DNA of 5,846 bases from an uncultured Halomicronema sp. Its GTDB lineage: Bacteria > Cyanobacteriota > Cyanobacteriia > Phormidesmidales > Phormidesmidaceae. Every line of letters begins with the position of its first letter. Positions within the stretch are counted from its first letter, which is position 1. Shown here piece after piece: positions 1 to 5,811 of the stretch. The DNA is taken from positions 1-5,846 of the forward strand of contig CALCPB010000629.1 in the NCBI GenBank assembly GCA_937897665.1, in the 5' to 3' direction. The translations under genes were made by a program, and so were the position numbers. The notes under the pieces are model-generated. The model worked only from the letters and a program-made list of their open reading frames with translations, did not search any database and was not told the origin of the DNA.

Positions 1-651
1 TTTGACCTCGTTGTGCAGGCCGGACAGTCAGTGCTGGCTAAAGACACCCTGGGCGCGCTGCGCTACGGCTATGCAACTCGCACTAACCTAGGGCCGGTGC
101 GACCTGATGTCGATGCCCTGTGGGACTTGTCTATCCACGACATCGCCATCTTCAATCATTGGCTAGGTGAGACGCCGATCGCCGTTTCCGCCCAAGGACA
201 GATCTGGCTGCAGGGCGATCGCACATCGGCTGAGCACTTCCCCAAGGGCTTAGCCGACGTGGCGTGGCTTCGGCTATTTTATTCCAGCGGCTTTGAAGCC
301 ACGATTCACGTGAGCTGGGCCAATCCCGACAAGCAACGACGGCTGTGTGTGGTGGGTGATCGCGGCACCCTAGTCTTTGACGAAATGCAGCCCACTGAAC
401 CACTCGTGCTGCAGCACGGTGCGTTTGAGCCACAAGGTCTATACTTTGTGCCCACTAATCTTGAACGCGAAGTCGTAGTGGTACCGCCAGGTGAACCGCT
501 CAAAGCGGTCTGCCAGCATTTCATCCAGTGCGTGACCGACAACCAAAATTCAGAGATTTCGTCAGGCCAAATCGGCACCGACCTCGTCAGCGCGCTAGTA
601 GCCCTTTCAAAATCACTCAATCAGGATGGTCAGCGCGTGGAGCTACTGTAG
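1..651 (+). CDS. Gfo/Idh/MocA-family NAD(P)-dependent oxidoreductase, C-terminal part (5' end outside window)
   Basis: The frame is open from base 1 and ends at TAG 649-651, giving 216 residues. The N-terminal Rossmann nucleotide-binding domain lies upstream of the window, so the GTG at 13 is not a real start. What is visible is the C-terminal alpha/beta substrate domain. Residues 27-47 hold the family signature RTNLGPVRPDV followed by WDLSIHD; the His of this WDLxxHD segment sits at the active site in the family. After it comes sheet-forming sequence (WLRLFYSSGFEATIHVSW, then VVGDRGTLVFDE), the usual pattern of the GFO_IDH_MocA C-terminal domain, and a closing helix with CQHFIQCV. The family oxidises or reduces sugars and related polyols with NAD(P). 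The RTNLG...WDL pattern resembles the sugar-nucleotide 3-dehydrogenase (WlbA-like) branch, but the substrate cannot be assigned. The following genes give no pathway clue. Family call is firm; exact function is unknown. Confidence 0.88.
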   Translation, partial: FDLVVQAGQSVLAKDTLGALRYGYATRTNLGPVRPDVDALWDLSIHDIAIFNHWLGETPIAVSAQGQIWLQGDRTSAEHFPKGLADVAWLRLFYSSGFEATIHVSWANPDKQRRLCVVGDRGTLVFDEMQPTEPLVLQHGAFEPQGLYFVPTNLEREVVVVPPGEPLKAVCQHFIQCVTDNQNSEISSGQIGTDLVSALVALSKSLNQDGQRVELL

Positions 652-653
652 TC

Positions 654-673
654 TTCTGCTCGATATAGCAGAA
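654..673 (+). terminator. Hairpin directly after the oxidoreductase stop, possible terminator
   Basis: TTCTGCT (654-660) pairs perfectly with AGCAGAA (667-673) across a 6-base loop, starting 2 bases after the TAG stop. No T-run follows, so it is not a textbook rho-independent terminator. It could be a weak terminator or a 3'-end-protecting hairpin. Confidence 0.35.
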
Positions 674-680
674 TGTAGAG

Positions 681-697
681 TTCGGAATGCGGAATTG
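681..697. repeat. Trace of a degenerate TTCGGAA/TGCGGAA-type interspersed repeat
   Basis: Two near-identical 7-base units, TTCGGAA and TGCGGAA, lie side by side and are followed by TTG. Short tandem runs of this kind (variants of GGAATTC and AATTCGG) are common in cyanobacterial intergenic DNA and give spurious protein strings when translated. Just after it, AAAGCC (699-704) can pair with GGCTTT (715-720). Only this trace is present, not a full repeat array. Confidence 0.3.
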
Positions 698-819
698 AAA
701 AGCCTGTTTCAAGGGGCTTTCAGCGATTTCAGGCTGTCCGAACCAACAGCGGATTACTATAGGAGCCTCCTCAGTAGGGACAGTCCGGCGGTGCATAGGC
801 CAGCCAGAAAAAGCTCCGG

Positions 820-879
820 TCATCGAGGCGGCACCGTCGCCTTGGTTGAATCGCCGGCGGATTGCAGCACGGCTTCGAG
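820..879 (-). other. Untranslated or readthrough C-terminal tail of the ArsR-family gene
   Basis: Reading on in the same minus-strand frame past TAG 880-882, the codons give LEAVLQSAGDSTKATVPPR and then TGA at 820-822. In related ArsR proteins the FPG motif is typically followed by a short helix of the form LL(D/E)AVL, so LEAVL here looks like the original tail and the TAG would replace the first Leu (TTG to TAG is one base change). The full protein would be 110 residues. It is either a recent nonsense mutation, a sequencing error, or an amber codon read through. The family comparison is from memory. Confidence 0.55.
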
Positions 880-1152
880 CTAGCCGGGAAAGCGCTCGCT
901 CAGATCCTCAATCCGCAAAGAATTGAGATGCTGAGTGCCTTGCTTTTGGCAAGCAATTACCCCAGCCTCGCGCAAAATCTTGAAGTGATGGGACAGGGTT
1001 GACTTGGCCACCGAAACCTCAATCGCCGCACAGGGCAGTCCGGGCACGTCAGCCAAGCGCTTTACGATCTCTAGTCGTACCGGGTCGCCGAGGGCGTACA
1101 ACACCCCCGCTAGCGACAGATCAGATTTGGCTGGATGATAAATCGGTCTCAT
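880..1152 (-). CDS. rexT: RexT-like ArsR-family winged helix-turn-helix repressor (possibly truncated by an amber codon)
   Basis: This 90-residue protein is a small DNA-binding repressor. Residues 15-35 (LAGVLYALGDPVRLEIVKRLA) are the typical ArsR first helix pair. Residues 49-61 (AKSTLSHHFKILR) are the recognition helix, and 62-80 form the wing. There is no ELCVCDL metal-binding box, so metal sensing is unlikely. It has two cysteines, C41 (after Pro40) and C68. It is divergent from a thioredoxin across a 105-bp gap with an inverted repeat, as Anabaena RexT is from trxA2; RexT releases its DNA on oxidation by H2O2. The ATG at 1152 has AAGAGA 8 bases upstream and gives the family's usual MRP start. 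The reading frame stops at TAG 880-882 just after RFPG, where relatives usually continue with a Leu-rich tail; such a tail is still encoded beyond the stop (see separate entry). The family is sure; RexT identity is inferred from gene order and overall resemblance. Confidence 0.85.
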   Translation of the reverse strand: MRPIYHPAKSDLSLAGVLYALGDPVRLEIVKRLADVPGLPCAAIEVSVAKSTLSHHFKILREAGVIACQKQGTQHLNSLRIEDLSERFPG

Positions 1153-1175
1153 GGTTGCAGTCTCTTACCGGACGA

Positions 1176-1218
1176 GCTATAGTTTGATTGTTCGAAAAAA
1201 TCGAACAATTGTTATTCT
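1176..1218. promoter_or_regulatory. Overlapping divergent promoters for the ArsR-family gene and the thioredoxin gene
   Basis: For the plus strand, TTGTTC (1188-1193) and TATTCT (1213-1218), 19 bases apart, could be -35 and -10 boxes of the thioredoxin. For the minus strand, TTCGAT (1205 down to 1200) and TATAGC (1181 down to 1176), 18 bases apart, could serve the regulator. Both pairs are imperfect matches to sigma-70 consensus. Both overlap the inverted repeat at 1187-1209, so a bound repressor would block both directions, including its own gene. Confidence 0.4.
1187..1209. promoter_or_regulatory. Perfect 9-5-9 inverted repeat, probable operator of the ArsR-family repressor
   Basis: ATTGTTCGA (1187-1195) and TCGAACAAT (1201-1209) are exact reverse complements separated by AAAAA. 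A second, overlapping 10-bp palindrome AACAATTGTT sits at 1204-1213. The centre lies 46 bases from the regulator start and 60 bases from the thioredoxin start. The size and symmetry fit a dimeric winged-helix repressor of the ArsR type. No second copy is seen before the old yellow enzyme at 1824. Confidence 0.72.
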
Positions 1219-1257
1219 CGCCTCATATCCATTATTAAGGTAAACGGAGGTATTGAC

Positions 1258-1584
1258 ATGTCCGCCGTTGCAGAAATTACCCAAGCAACTTTCGACACTG
1301 ACGTTCTACAAAACGACTTGCCCGTGCTGGTCGACTTTTGGGCTCCCTGGTGTGGGCCTTGTCGCCTCGTCTCTGGCGTGGTTTACGAAATCGCCCAAGA
1401 GTATGAAGGTCGGGCCAAAGTCGTCAAGGTCAATACGGATGACCAGGCTGCGATCGCTTCTCAGTACGGCATTCGTAGCATTCCTACCCTGATTGTTTTT
1501 AAGGGTGGGCAGGTGGTTGATCAAGTGGTGGGAGCGGTGCCCAAAGTCACTCTGGCTCAAACCCTCGATCGCTATCTGGCCTAG
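1258..1584 (+). CDS. trxA: Thioredoxin, TrxA2-like (m-type-related)
   Basis: A 108-residue cytosolic thioredoxin that reduces protein disulfides. The redox motif WCGPC is at 31-35, the buried acid at Asp26 ([11 protein letters not shown]) and the cis-proline at Pro76 in [13 protein letters not shown]. Length and fold features are complete. The ATG at 1258 has a strong Shine-Dalgarno, GGAGG at 1246-1250, 7 bases upstream. The stretch after the active site reads [11 protein letters not shown], whereas E. coli Trx and common m-type thioredoxins have A-P-x-x-D at these positions; the kink-forming Pro40 is Gly and the usual Asp43 is Tyr. Divergent pairing with an ArsR-family gene suggests this is the regulated, stress-inducible thioredoxin (TrxA2 in Anabaena) rather than the main housekeeping copy. 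Expression probably rises when the repressor leaves the repeat at 1187-1209. Thioredoxin identity is firm; the A2 assignment is inferred. Confidence 0.95.
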   Translation: MSAVAEITQATFDTDVLQNDLPVLVDFWAPWCGPCRLVSGVVYEIAQEYEGRAKVVKVNTDDQAAIASQYGIRSIPTLIVFKGGQVVDQVVGAVPKVTLAQTLDRYLA

Positions 1585-1594
1585 ACCGTTTCTT

Positions 1595-1634
1595 GCTAAT
1601 GGGGCACTGATTCCTGGCTATGAGCCCCATTAGC
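1595..1634 (+). terminator. Strong 11-bp hairpin after the thioredoxin gene
   Basis: GCTAATGGGGC (1595-1605) pairs perfectly with GCCCCATTAGC (1624-1634) across an 18-base loop, starting 10 bases after the thioredoxin stop. No T-run follows; instead the HIP1 octamer GCGATCGC (1635-1642) directly abuts the right arm. It may terminate thioredoxin transcripts or protect their 3' end. The ATG at 1620 lies inside the loop and is an unlikely start for the downstream gene. Confidence 0.5.
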
Positions 1635-1823
1635 GCGATCGCGATTCGGCATCAAGCGAGTTGCGATTCCCCCTCATTGGCACCCTGTCATCCAACCGCT
1701 TCACCAGGATGGATGTCGGGTCAAACAAAACGTTTCATGATTGCAGCGATGAGTTGGGCGGTGGTTTGCCCCCAGCTCAGCTGCTGCTGCCGATTATCCT
1801 CATTTACGCAGGTTTGGTCCCCG

Positions 1824-2921
1824 ATGACTCACTCTAAAGATCTGTTTACCCCCATTCAGCTCGGGCGCTATGAGCTGCCTAATCGCATCGTCATGGCTCC
1901 CCTCACGCGCAATCGAGCCGGAGCTGATGATGCCCCCATCGCGATGCATGCGGAGTATTACCGTCAGCGGGCCTCTGCCGGCCTGATCATTACCGAAGCA
2001 ACCCAAGTGGCCCCGTTAGGTCAGGGCTATCCTCACACTCCTGGCATCTATTCGCAGGCGCAGGTAGCGGCCTGGCAGCGCGTCACCGACAGCGTACATC
2101 AGCAGGGCGGTCGTATTTTCCTACAGCTGTGGCATGTGGGCCGGATTTCTCATCCCTCCTTTCACAACGGCGAGTTGCCCGTCGCCCCTAGCGCCCTGCA
2201 GCCTGCAGGCGAAGCCATGACCTACGACGGGATGCAGCCCTTTGTCACGCCTCGCGTGTTAGAACTGGACGAAATTCCGGAGATTGTAGAACAGTTCCGG
2301 CAAGGCGCTAAGAATGCATTGGCGGCAGGTTTTGACGGGGTCGAAGTCCATGGGGCCAACGGCTATTTGCTGGATCAGTTTTTGCGAGATGGCAGCAACC
2401 ATCGCACCGATGCCTACGGCGGCTCCGTTGAGAACCGCGCCCGCCTCTTGCTAGAAATCACACAAGCAGTCGTCGAAGTCTGGGGCAGCGATCGCGTCGG
2501 CGTGCGGTTGTCACCCAGCAGCACGTTTAACGATATGAGCGACTCTGATCCCAAGGCCACTTTTAGCTATGCGGTGCAGGCGCTGAATGAGTTCAATCTG
2601 GCTTATGTGCATCTGCTGGAGCCCAGCGAAGCCGATTTGCGTTATGGCGGCACGCCGATTCCCACCCGCGAATTTCGTCCGCTGTATGACGGCAGGCTGA
2701 TGACGAATTGGGATTACGATCAGGCTAAGGGTAACGCCGCGATCGCGGCGGGCGAAGCGGATTTGGTCTCCTACGGCAAGCTGTTTATTGCCAACCCTGA
2801 CCTGCCCCAGCGATTTAAGCTGAATGCGCCGCTCAACGAGCCTGATCCCAACACGTTTTATGGGGGTGACGAGCGGGGCTATATAGACTATCCGTCCTTA
2901 GCGATGAGTCAGTCAGCTTAG
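1824..2921 (+). CDS. Old yellow enzyme family alkene reductase (class I, NemA-like)
   Basis: A 365-residue FMN-dependent NAD(P)H oxidoreductase of TIM-barrel fold, normal length for the family. It would reduce activated C=C bonds (enones, maleimide-type or nitro compounds) in the cytosol. Landmarks: APLTR with Thr28 near FMN (25-29); QLWHVGRISHP (101-111); the substrate-binding pair His176 and Asn179 with the proton-donor Tyr181 in HGANGY; then FLRDGSNHRTDAYGGS (186-201); VGVRLSP with Arg228; and GKLFIANPDLPQRF (318-331) near the FMN phosphate. The start at 1824 (MTHSKDLFTP) matches where family members begin. The frame is open back to 1620, but those 68 extra codons are Cys-rich, unlike the family, and begin inside a hairpin loop. 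No good Shine-Dalgarno precedes 1824 (only an AGG about 11 bases away). The next gene upstream is the thioredoxin, so a redox or electrophile-stress role is plausible; co-regulation is unproven because no operator copy lies before it. Confidence 0.93.
   Translation: MTHSKDLFTPIQLGRYELPNRIVMAPLTRNRAGADDAPIAMHAEYYRQRASAGLIITEATQVAPLGQGYPHTPGIYSQAQVAAWQRVTDSVHQQGGRIFLQLWHVGRISHPSFHNGELPVAPSALQPAGEAMTYDGMQPFVTPRVLELDEIPEIVEQFRQGAKNALAAGFDGVEVHGANGYLLDQFLRDGSNHRTDAYGGSVENRARLLLEITQAVVEVWGSDRVGVRLSPSSTFNDMSDSDPKATFSYAVQALNEFNLAYVHLLEPSEADLRYGGTPIPTREFRPLYDGRLMTNWDYDQAKGNAAIAAGEADLVSYGKLFIANPDLPQRFKLNAPLNEPDPNTFYGGDERGYIDYPSLAMSQSA
2735..2750. repeat. HIP1 octamer inside a 16-bp perfect palindrome
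   Basis: CGCCGCGATCGCGGCG is fully self-complementary and centred on the HIP1 core GCGATCGC (2739-2746), inside the old yellow enzyme gene. Other exact HIP1 copies start at 215, 1450, 1635, 2488, 3769, 3835, 3995, 4383 and 4751. Ten copies in 5.8 kb far exceed chance (an 8-mer is expected about once per 65 kb), which marks the DNA as cyanobacterial. Copies lie both within genes and between them; none is in minC. Confidence 0.8.
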
Positions 2922-2952
2922 AGCGTTGCGCACAAATATCGTGTTGACTGTG

Positions 2953-2994
2953 GGGGTTTGGCACACCACCAAACCCTGACAGACCCTATCTGTC
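2953..2994. terminator. Two adjacent hairpins between convergent genes, candidate bidirectional terminator
   Basis: GGGTTTGG (2954-2961) pairs with CCAAACCC (2969-2976) around a 7-base loop, with one further G-T pair (2953 with 2977). Immediately after it, GACAGA (2978-2983) pairs with TCTGTC (2989-2994) around CCCTA. They fill the 92-bp gap between the old yellow enzyme and the convergent ccmP. No T-run flanks either side, which is common for cyanobacterial terminators. Confidence 0.5.
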
Positions 2995-3013
2995 CAGAGC
3001 ACAGTGAACCTGG

Positions 3014-3652
3014 TTATTCGTTGCGAAAATCAGCTTGGTCGCGCCCTGGCAAGCTTTCCATCACGGATAAAACAGCCTGCTGCGCGGCCAGAATATCGCG
3101 TTCTTCACCGCCCAAATACAGTCGCCCAAAGCTGCCAACTGCGTTGATTTGCAGAATGTTGATGAGGGCGGCTTTTTCAGCTTCATTGGCAGCAAGGGAG
3201 GCATAGGCCGCCGGCTCGACCTCAAAAACATAGAGAGTTTGACCGGCCACAATCTTGTTGCCGCGGCGGCTGCGGTTGATCAGCTGCACGTGGTGCGGGT
3301 CGAGGTTACGAATGACCTGACTAGAGATCACCCGAGGGCGCAGACAATCGCGCCGACTGACACCGATCGCGTCCAGCATCGCGCGCCCGGCAGCATGCAC
3401 TTCGGCCTGACTACTGGCGTGAATTTCTAAGTTGCCATAAAGCCGCTCAACCATCAGCACAGCGGGGCGCACCACGGCTGACTTGAGGGCGATGTCCATC
3501 AGGCGATTGATTTCAATACCGGGAGAAATTTCGAGCCAGAGCGATGAATCGCCAGGTAGTGGCAAAAACCCGACGGCTACGGTTCCCATATAAGCGGCGT
3601 GCTGCGGTTGCAGGCTGTCAATGTATACGTAGCTGCGCAGATCGACGCCCAA
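3014..3652 (-). CDS. ccmP: CcmP, tandem-BMC-domain beta-carboxysome shell protein (TTG start)
   Basis: A 212-residue shell protein of the beta-carboxysome. Two BMC domains lie in tandem (about 4-104 and 107-205), so three chains make a pseudohexamer; CcmP trimers stack into a double layer with a gated pore thought to pass larger metabolites. The first domain contains [20 protein letters not shown] and [13 protein letters not shown]; the second has [20 protein letters not shown] and the [10 protein letters not shown] signature. Glu69 and Arg70 (in MVERLYG) fall at the positions described as gating residues in Synechococcus CcmP. Length matches CcmP (about 213 aa), not the longer CcmO. No ATG or GTG gives the family's MGV(E/D)LRSYV start, so translation probably begins at TTG 3650-3652, with AGGAG (3668 down to 3664) 11 bases upstream and a possible -10 TATACT at 3688 down to 3683. 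As usual for ccmP it lies away from a ccm operon. It follows tilS after 139 bp on the same strand. Confidence 0.93.
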   Translation of the reverse strand: MGVDLRSYVYIDSLQPQHAAYMGTVAVGFLPLPGDSSLWLEISPGIEINRLMDIALKSAVVRPAVLMVERLYGNLEIHASSQAEVHAAGRAMLDAIGVSRRDCLRPRVISSQVIRNLDPHHVQLINRSRRGNKIVAGQTLYVFEVEPAAYASLAANEAEKAALINILQINAVGSFGRLYLGGEERDILAAQQAVLSVMESLPGRDQADFRNE

Positions 3653-3766
3653 AACTTTCTGTGCTCCTATGAGTCCCCCGTCAGTATAGCGGGCTGCGGA
3701 AGATCACAGCGTTTGCGGTGAGGGTGTTTGAGCCCCTCTTCAGCGCGTATTTGTGACTGCAGAGAA

Positions 3767-3804
3767 CAGCGATCGCCGCTGAATCTAGCCGTCATGATGG
3801 CGGC
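3767..3804 (-). terminator. Paired hairpins at the tilS 3' end
   Basis: Bases 3788-3804 (GCCGTCATGATGGCGGC) form a near-perfect palindrome with one G-T pair that overlaps the tilS stop codon. On the far side, CAGCG (3767-3771) pairs with CGCTG (3777-3781), with the HIP1 octamer 3769-3776 inside. There is no T-run. A weak terminator or partial barrier between tilS and ccmP is possible. Confidence 0.35.
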
Positions 3805-4799
3805 TGTAACACAATCCACGGGTCATCAACCACCGCGATCGCCCCGCCAGGAAACGGATCAGACTGGCTGCGGTTAGGGGCATCGAGTAGGGCCACCACT
3901 TTTTCGACTTGTGCAAACTGAGGGGATATCTGGAGCTGCTGCATTAGCAGCTGGCGGATTACCCGCCGCTGCAAAGCGAGGGGAATCGCGCGCAGCGATC
4001 GCCGCTGCAACCGCCCCTGCACCACGCACTCCATAAATACAATCTCTGTCTGGGCAGCCAGATATGCCACCTCGGAGGTCAAATATTCTGCCGTTTGGGC
4101 CAGGGTCGCATCGACTAGCGGGTTAAAGTGCTCACGCAGCGGTGGCAAAATATCCAGGCGCAGCCGATTACGCCGATAGGTACGGTCAGCGTTGGTCACA
4201 TCCTCCCAGACTGGCATCTGCCAGGCGTCGCAAAACTGTCGGGTTTGGGCACGGGTGACGTCTAATAAAGGACGCACCAAGGAGAGATCGGTCGCGGTAG
4301 CGCTCAGGGGCCGGTGCCAGGTCAACGCCTGTAAACCGTCTAAACCGCTGCCCCGCACCAAGTTAAATAGCAGCGTCTCGGCGCGATCGCTGGCGGTATG
4401 TCCGGTCACGACATGGGTGCAGCCGGTTCGGCGCGCCACCTCAGCAAAAACCTGATAGCGCCACTGTCGGGCAGCGGCCTCACTGGTTAGCGGCTGCCCT
4501 GCCGTTTCTACCTGACAGGGGACGCCCCAATCAGTAGTGAACTGATGAACAAAAGCCGCGTTGGCGTCAGCGTCGGCACGCCAGCGATGGTTGCAGTGAA
4601 TGCCGTAGAGTTGCCAGTGCCATTTGGGCCGCAGATCAATCAGCAATCGCAATAAACATTGCGAGTCTTGCCCGCCCGAAACAGCAACCAGGACGTGGGC
4701 TTGGGGCGGTAGCAGCAGCTGGGGCTGATCGGTGTGAACGGTAGTGGTGCGCGATCGCAAGGTTTGATGCAAGTGGGCATGCAACGCACTCCAGGTCAT
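3792..4799 (-). CDS. tilS: tRNA(Ile)-lysidine synthetase TilS (short cyanobacterial form)
   Basis: TilS uses ATP to attach lysine to C34 of the tRNA-Ile with anticodon CAU, changing its reading from AUG to AUA; it is normally essential. With the start at 4799 the protein has 335 residues. The PP-loop SGGQDS is at 41-46, followed by IHCNHRWRADAD (67-78), VVTGHTASDRAETLLFNLVRGSG (130-152), the RPLLDVTRAQTR segment (176-187) and EDVTNADRTYRRNRLR (199-214), all TilS hallmarks. A helical substrate-binding region follows (about 225-300). The extra C-terminal domain of the roughly 430-residue E. coli enzyme is absent, as is usual in cyanobacteria. An in-frame ATG at 4854-4856 would add 19 residues, but the MTWSALHAHLHQTLR beginning matches relatives and has AGAGG 10 bases upstream, while the earlier ATG has no clear ribosome site. 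It is divergent from minC. Confidence 0.94.
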   Translation of the reverse strand: MTWSALHAHLHQTLRSRTTTVHTDQPQLLLPPQAHVLVAVSGGQDSQCLLRLLIDLRPKWHWQLYGIHCNHRWRADADANAAFVHQFTTDWGVPCQVETAGQPLTSEAAARQWRYQVFAEVARRTGCTHVVTGHTASDRAETLLFNLVRGSGLDGLQALTWHRPLSATATDLSLVRPLLDVTRAQTRQFCDAWQMPVWEDVTNADRTYRRNRLRLDILPPLREHFNPLVDATLAQTAEYLTSEVAYLAAQTEIVFMECVVQGRLQRRSLRAIPLALQRRVIRQLLMQQLQISPQFAQVEKVVALLDAPNRSQSDPFPGGAIAVVDDPWIVLQPPS

Positions 4800-4925
4800 C
4801 TTTGCCGCTGCCTCTGGCTGGCCGGGAGCCAATCCCCAAGAACTGCCCGATCGCATGCGCCAGTCCAGACATCCTGATTTAAGATGGCATGACTAGCGTG
4901 ATGTCTACGACGTTGACTGCCGTTC

Positions 4926-5729
4926 ATGAGCTTGGATTCTCCCCCCGTTAACGCCGATGCCGCTCCCGCCGAGGCAGCGACCGATGCCGCCAGCCCTGAA
5001 GTCGATCCTAACGTTCAGGTGCGGTTCAAGAGTCAGGCGGGCAAAGTCTTGCTGCTACTGCCGCCGGAACCCTCGGCGACGCTGTCGCCCTGGCCCGAAG
5101 TGTGGGAACAACTCAAGCATCGCCTCACCGCTGGCGAACGCTTTTGGCAATCGCAAAGCACCGTGCATCTGATCGCCCGAGATCGACTGCTCGATAGCCG
5201 TCAACTGCAAGAAATTGCCGACGCCCTGACCGATGCGGAACTGCAGCTAAAGCGAGTCTATACCAGCCGTCGCCAAACGGCAGTCGCTGCCGCTACGGCT
5301 GGCTATGCGGTCGAGCAGCACACGCCCGTCACCCCGCTCAATCAAGCATCTCCTCAATCGGGCTCGTCCCTAGATGAGCCACTCTATCTGCAAAGCACCA
5401 TTCGCTCTGGCATGGAGATTCGCCACAATGGCACGGTCGTCATTTTGGGCGACATTACCACCGGCGGCAGTATTGTGGCCGCTGGCGATATTGTGATTTG
5501 GGGCCGACTCAAAGGCCTAGCCCATGCCGGCTCTCAGGGCAACCGCCGCTGCCGCATTATGACCCTGCATATGGAACCGACTCAGCTGCGCATCGCGGAC
5601 AAAGTTGCCCGCCCGCCCGAAACGCCGCCGCAAGCCTATTTGCCTGAGGTAGCTTACATCGGTGAGGGCGGCATTCGGATTGCACCCGCTCAAGACTTTT
5701 CGCGCTGGCTCACAGAGCAGCACGCTTAG
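4926..5729 (+). CDS. minC: Septum-site-determining protein MinC
   Basis: MinC inhibits FtsZ ring assembly away from mid-cell and works with MinD, which carries it to the membrane. The 267-residue protein starts with a disordered Ala/Pro/Asp-rich leader (1-28), then an N-terminal FtsZ-inhibiting domain (about 29-125, including QVRFKSQAGKVLLLLPP and VHLIARDRLLDSRQLQEIADAL), a linker with RRQTAVAAATAGYAVEQ, and the C-terminal beta-helix domain (about 152-255). That domain shows RSGMEIRHNGTVVILGD (160-176), GDIVIWGRLKGLAHAG (187-202) and MEPTQLRIAD (216-225), the conserved MinC_C pattern used for dimerisation and MinD binding; the usual RSGQ is RSGM here. ATG 4926 is the only plausible start, because an in-frame TGA lies at 4914-4916; no clear Shine-Dalgarno is visible. 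In many cyanobacteria minD and minE follow, but neither begins within the remaining 117 bp. Confidence 0.95.
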   Translation: MSLDSPPVNADAAPAEAATDAASPEVDPNVQVRFKSQAGKVLLLLPPEPSATLSPWPEVWEQLKHRLTAGERFWQSQSTVHLIARDRLLDSRQLQEIADALTDAELQLKRVYTSRRQTAVAAATAGYAVEQHTPVTPLNQASPQSGSSLDEPLYLQSTIRSGMEIRHNGTVVILGDITTGGSIVAAGDIVIWGRLKGLAHAGSQGNRRCRIMTLHMEPTQLRIADKVARPPETPPQAYLPEVAYIGEGGIRIAPAQDFSRWLTEQHA

Positions 5730-5789
5730 GCAACGCCCCCTTCATCGCGCTGGGCACTTTGCTTAGGGCCGCTAGAAACACTCTGAAGA

Positions 5790-5811
5790 CTAGGGTACCT
5801 AGGAGCGCTCC
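5790..5811. repeat. Two overlapping palindromes downstream of minC
   Basis: CTAGG (5790-5794) pairs with CCTAG (5798-5802) around GTA, and this runs directly into the perfect 10-bp palindrome GGAGCGCTCC (5802-5811). They lie 60-80 bases after the minC stop. They could be a protein-binding site or a weak terminator. No T-run follows, and no gene start is recognised in 5730-5846. Confidence 0.35.

Noticed and set aside
617..823. 68-codon minus-strand open frame
   Set aside because: Its middle (FRIPNSTFCY) is the typical artefact of translating interspersed cyanobacterial repeats; it has no conserved motif and overlaps the oxidoreductase gene.
626..883. 85-codon plus-strand open frame after the oxidoreductase
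   Set aside because: It overlaps the oxidoreductase end, has no recognisable family, and part of it is the translation of the TTCGGAA-type repeat trace; the last 60 bases are antisense to the repressor's tail codons.
1620..1823. N-terminal extension of the old yellow enzyme starting at ATG 1620
   Set aside because: The 68 extra residues are Cys-rich and unlike the family, the ATG lies in a hairpin loop, and MTHSKDLF at 1824 fits the normal family start.
4800..4856. 19-residue N-terminal extension of TilS from ATG 4854-4856
   Set aside because: It is not part of the family's N-terminus as I know it and lacks a ribosome site; the ATG at 4797-4799 has AGAGG at good spacing. It remains possible.
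4636..4872. Minus-strand open frame overlapping the tilS start, and other frames inside tilS, ccmP and minC
   Set aside because: These are shadow frames of high-GC coding sequence whose real frames have clear family motifs.
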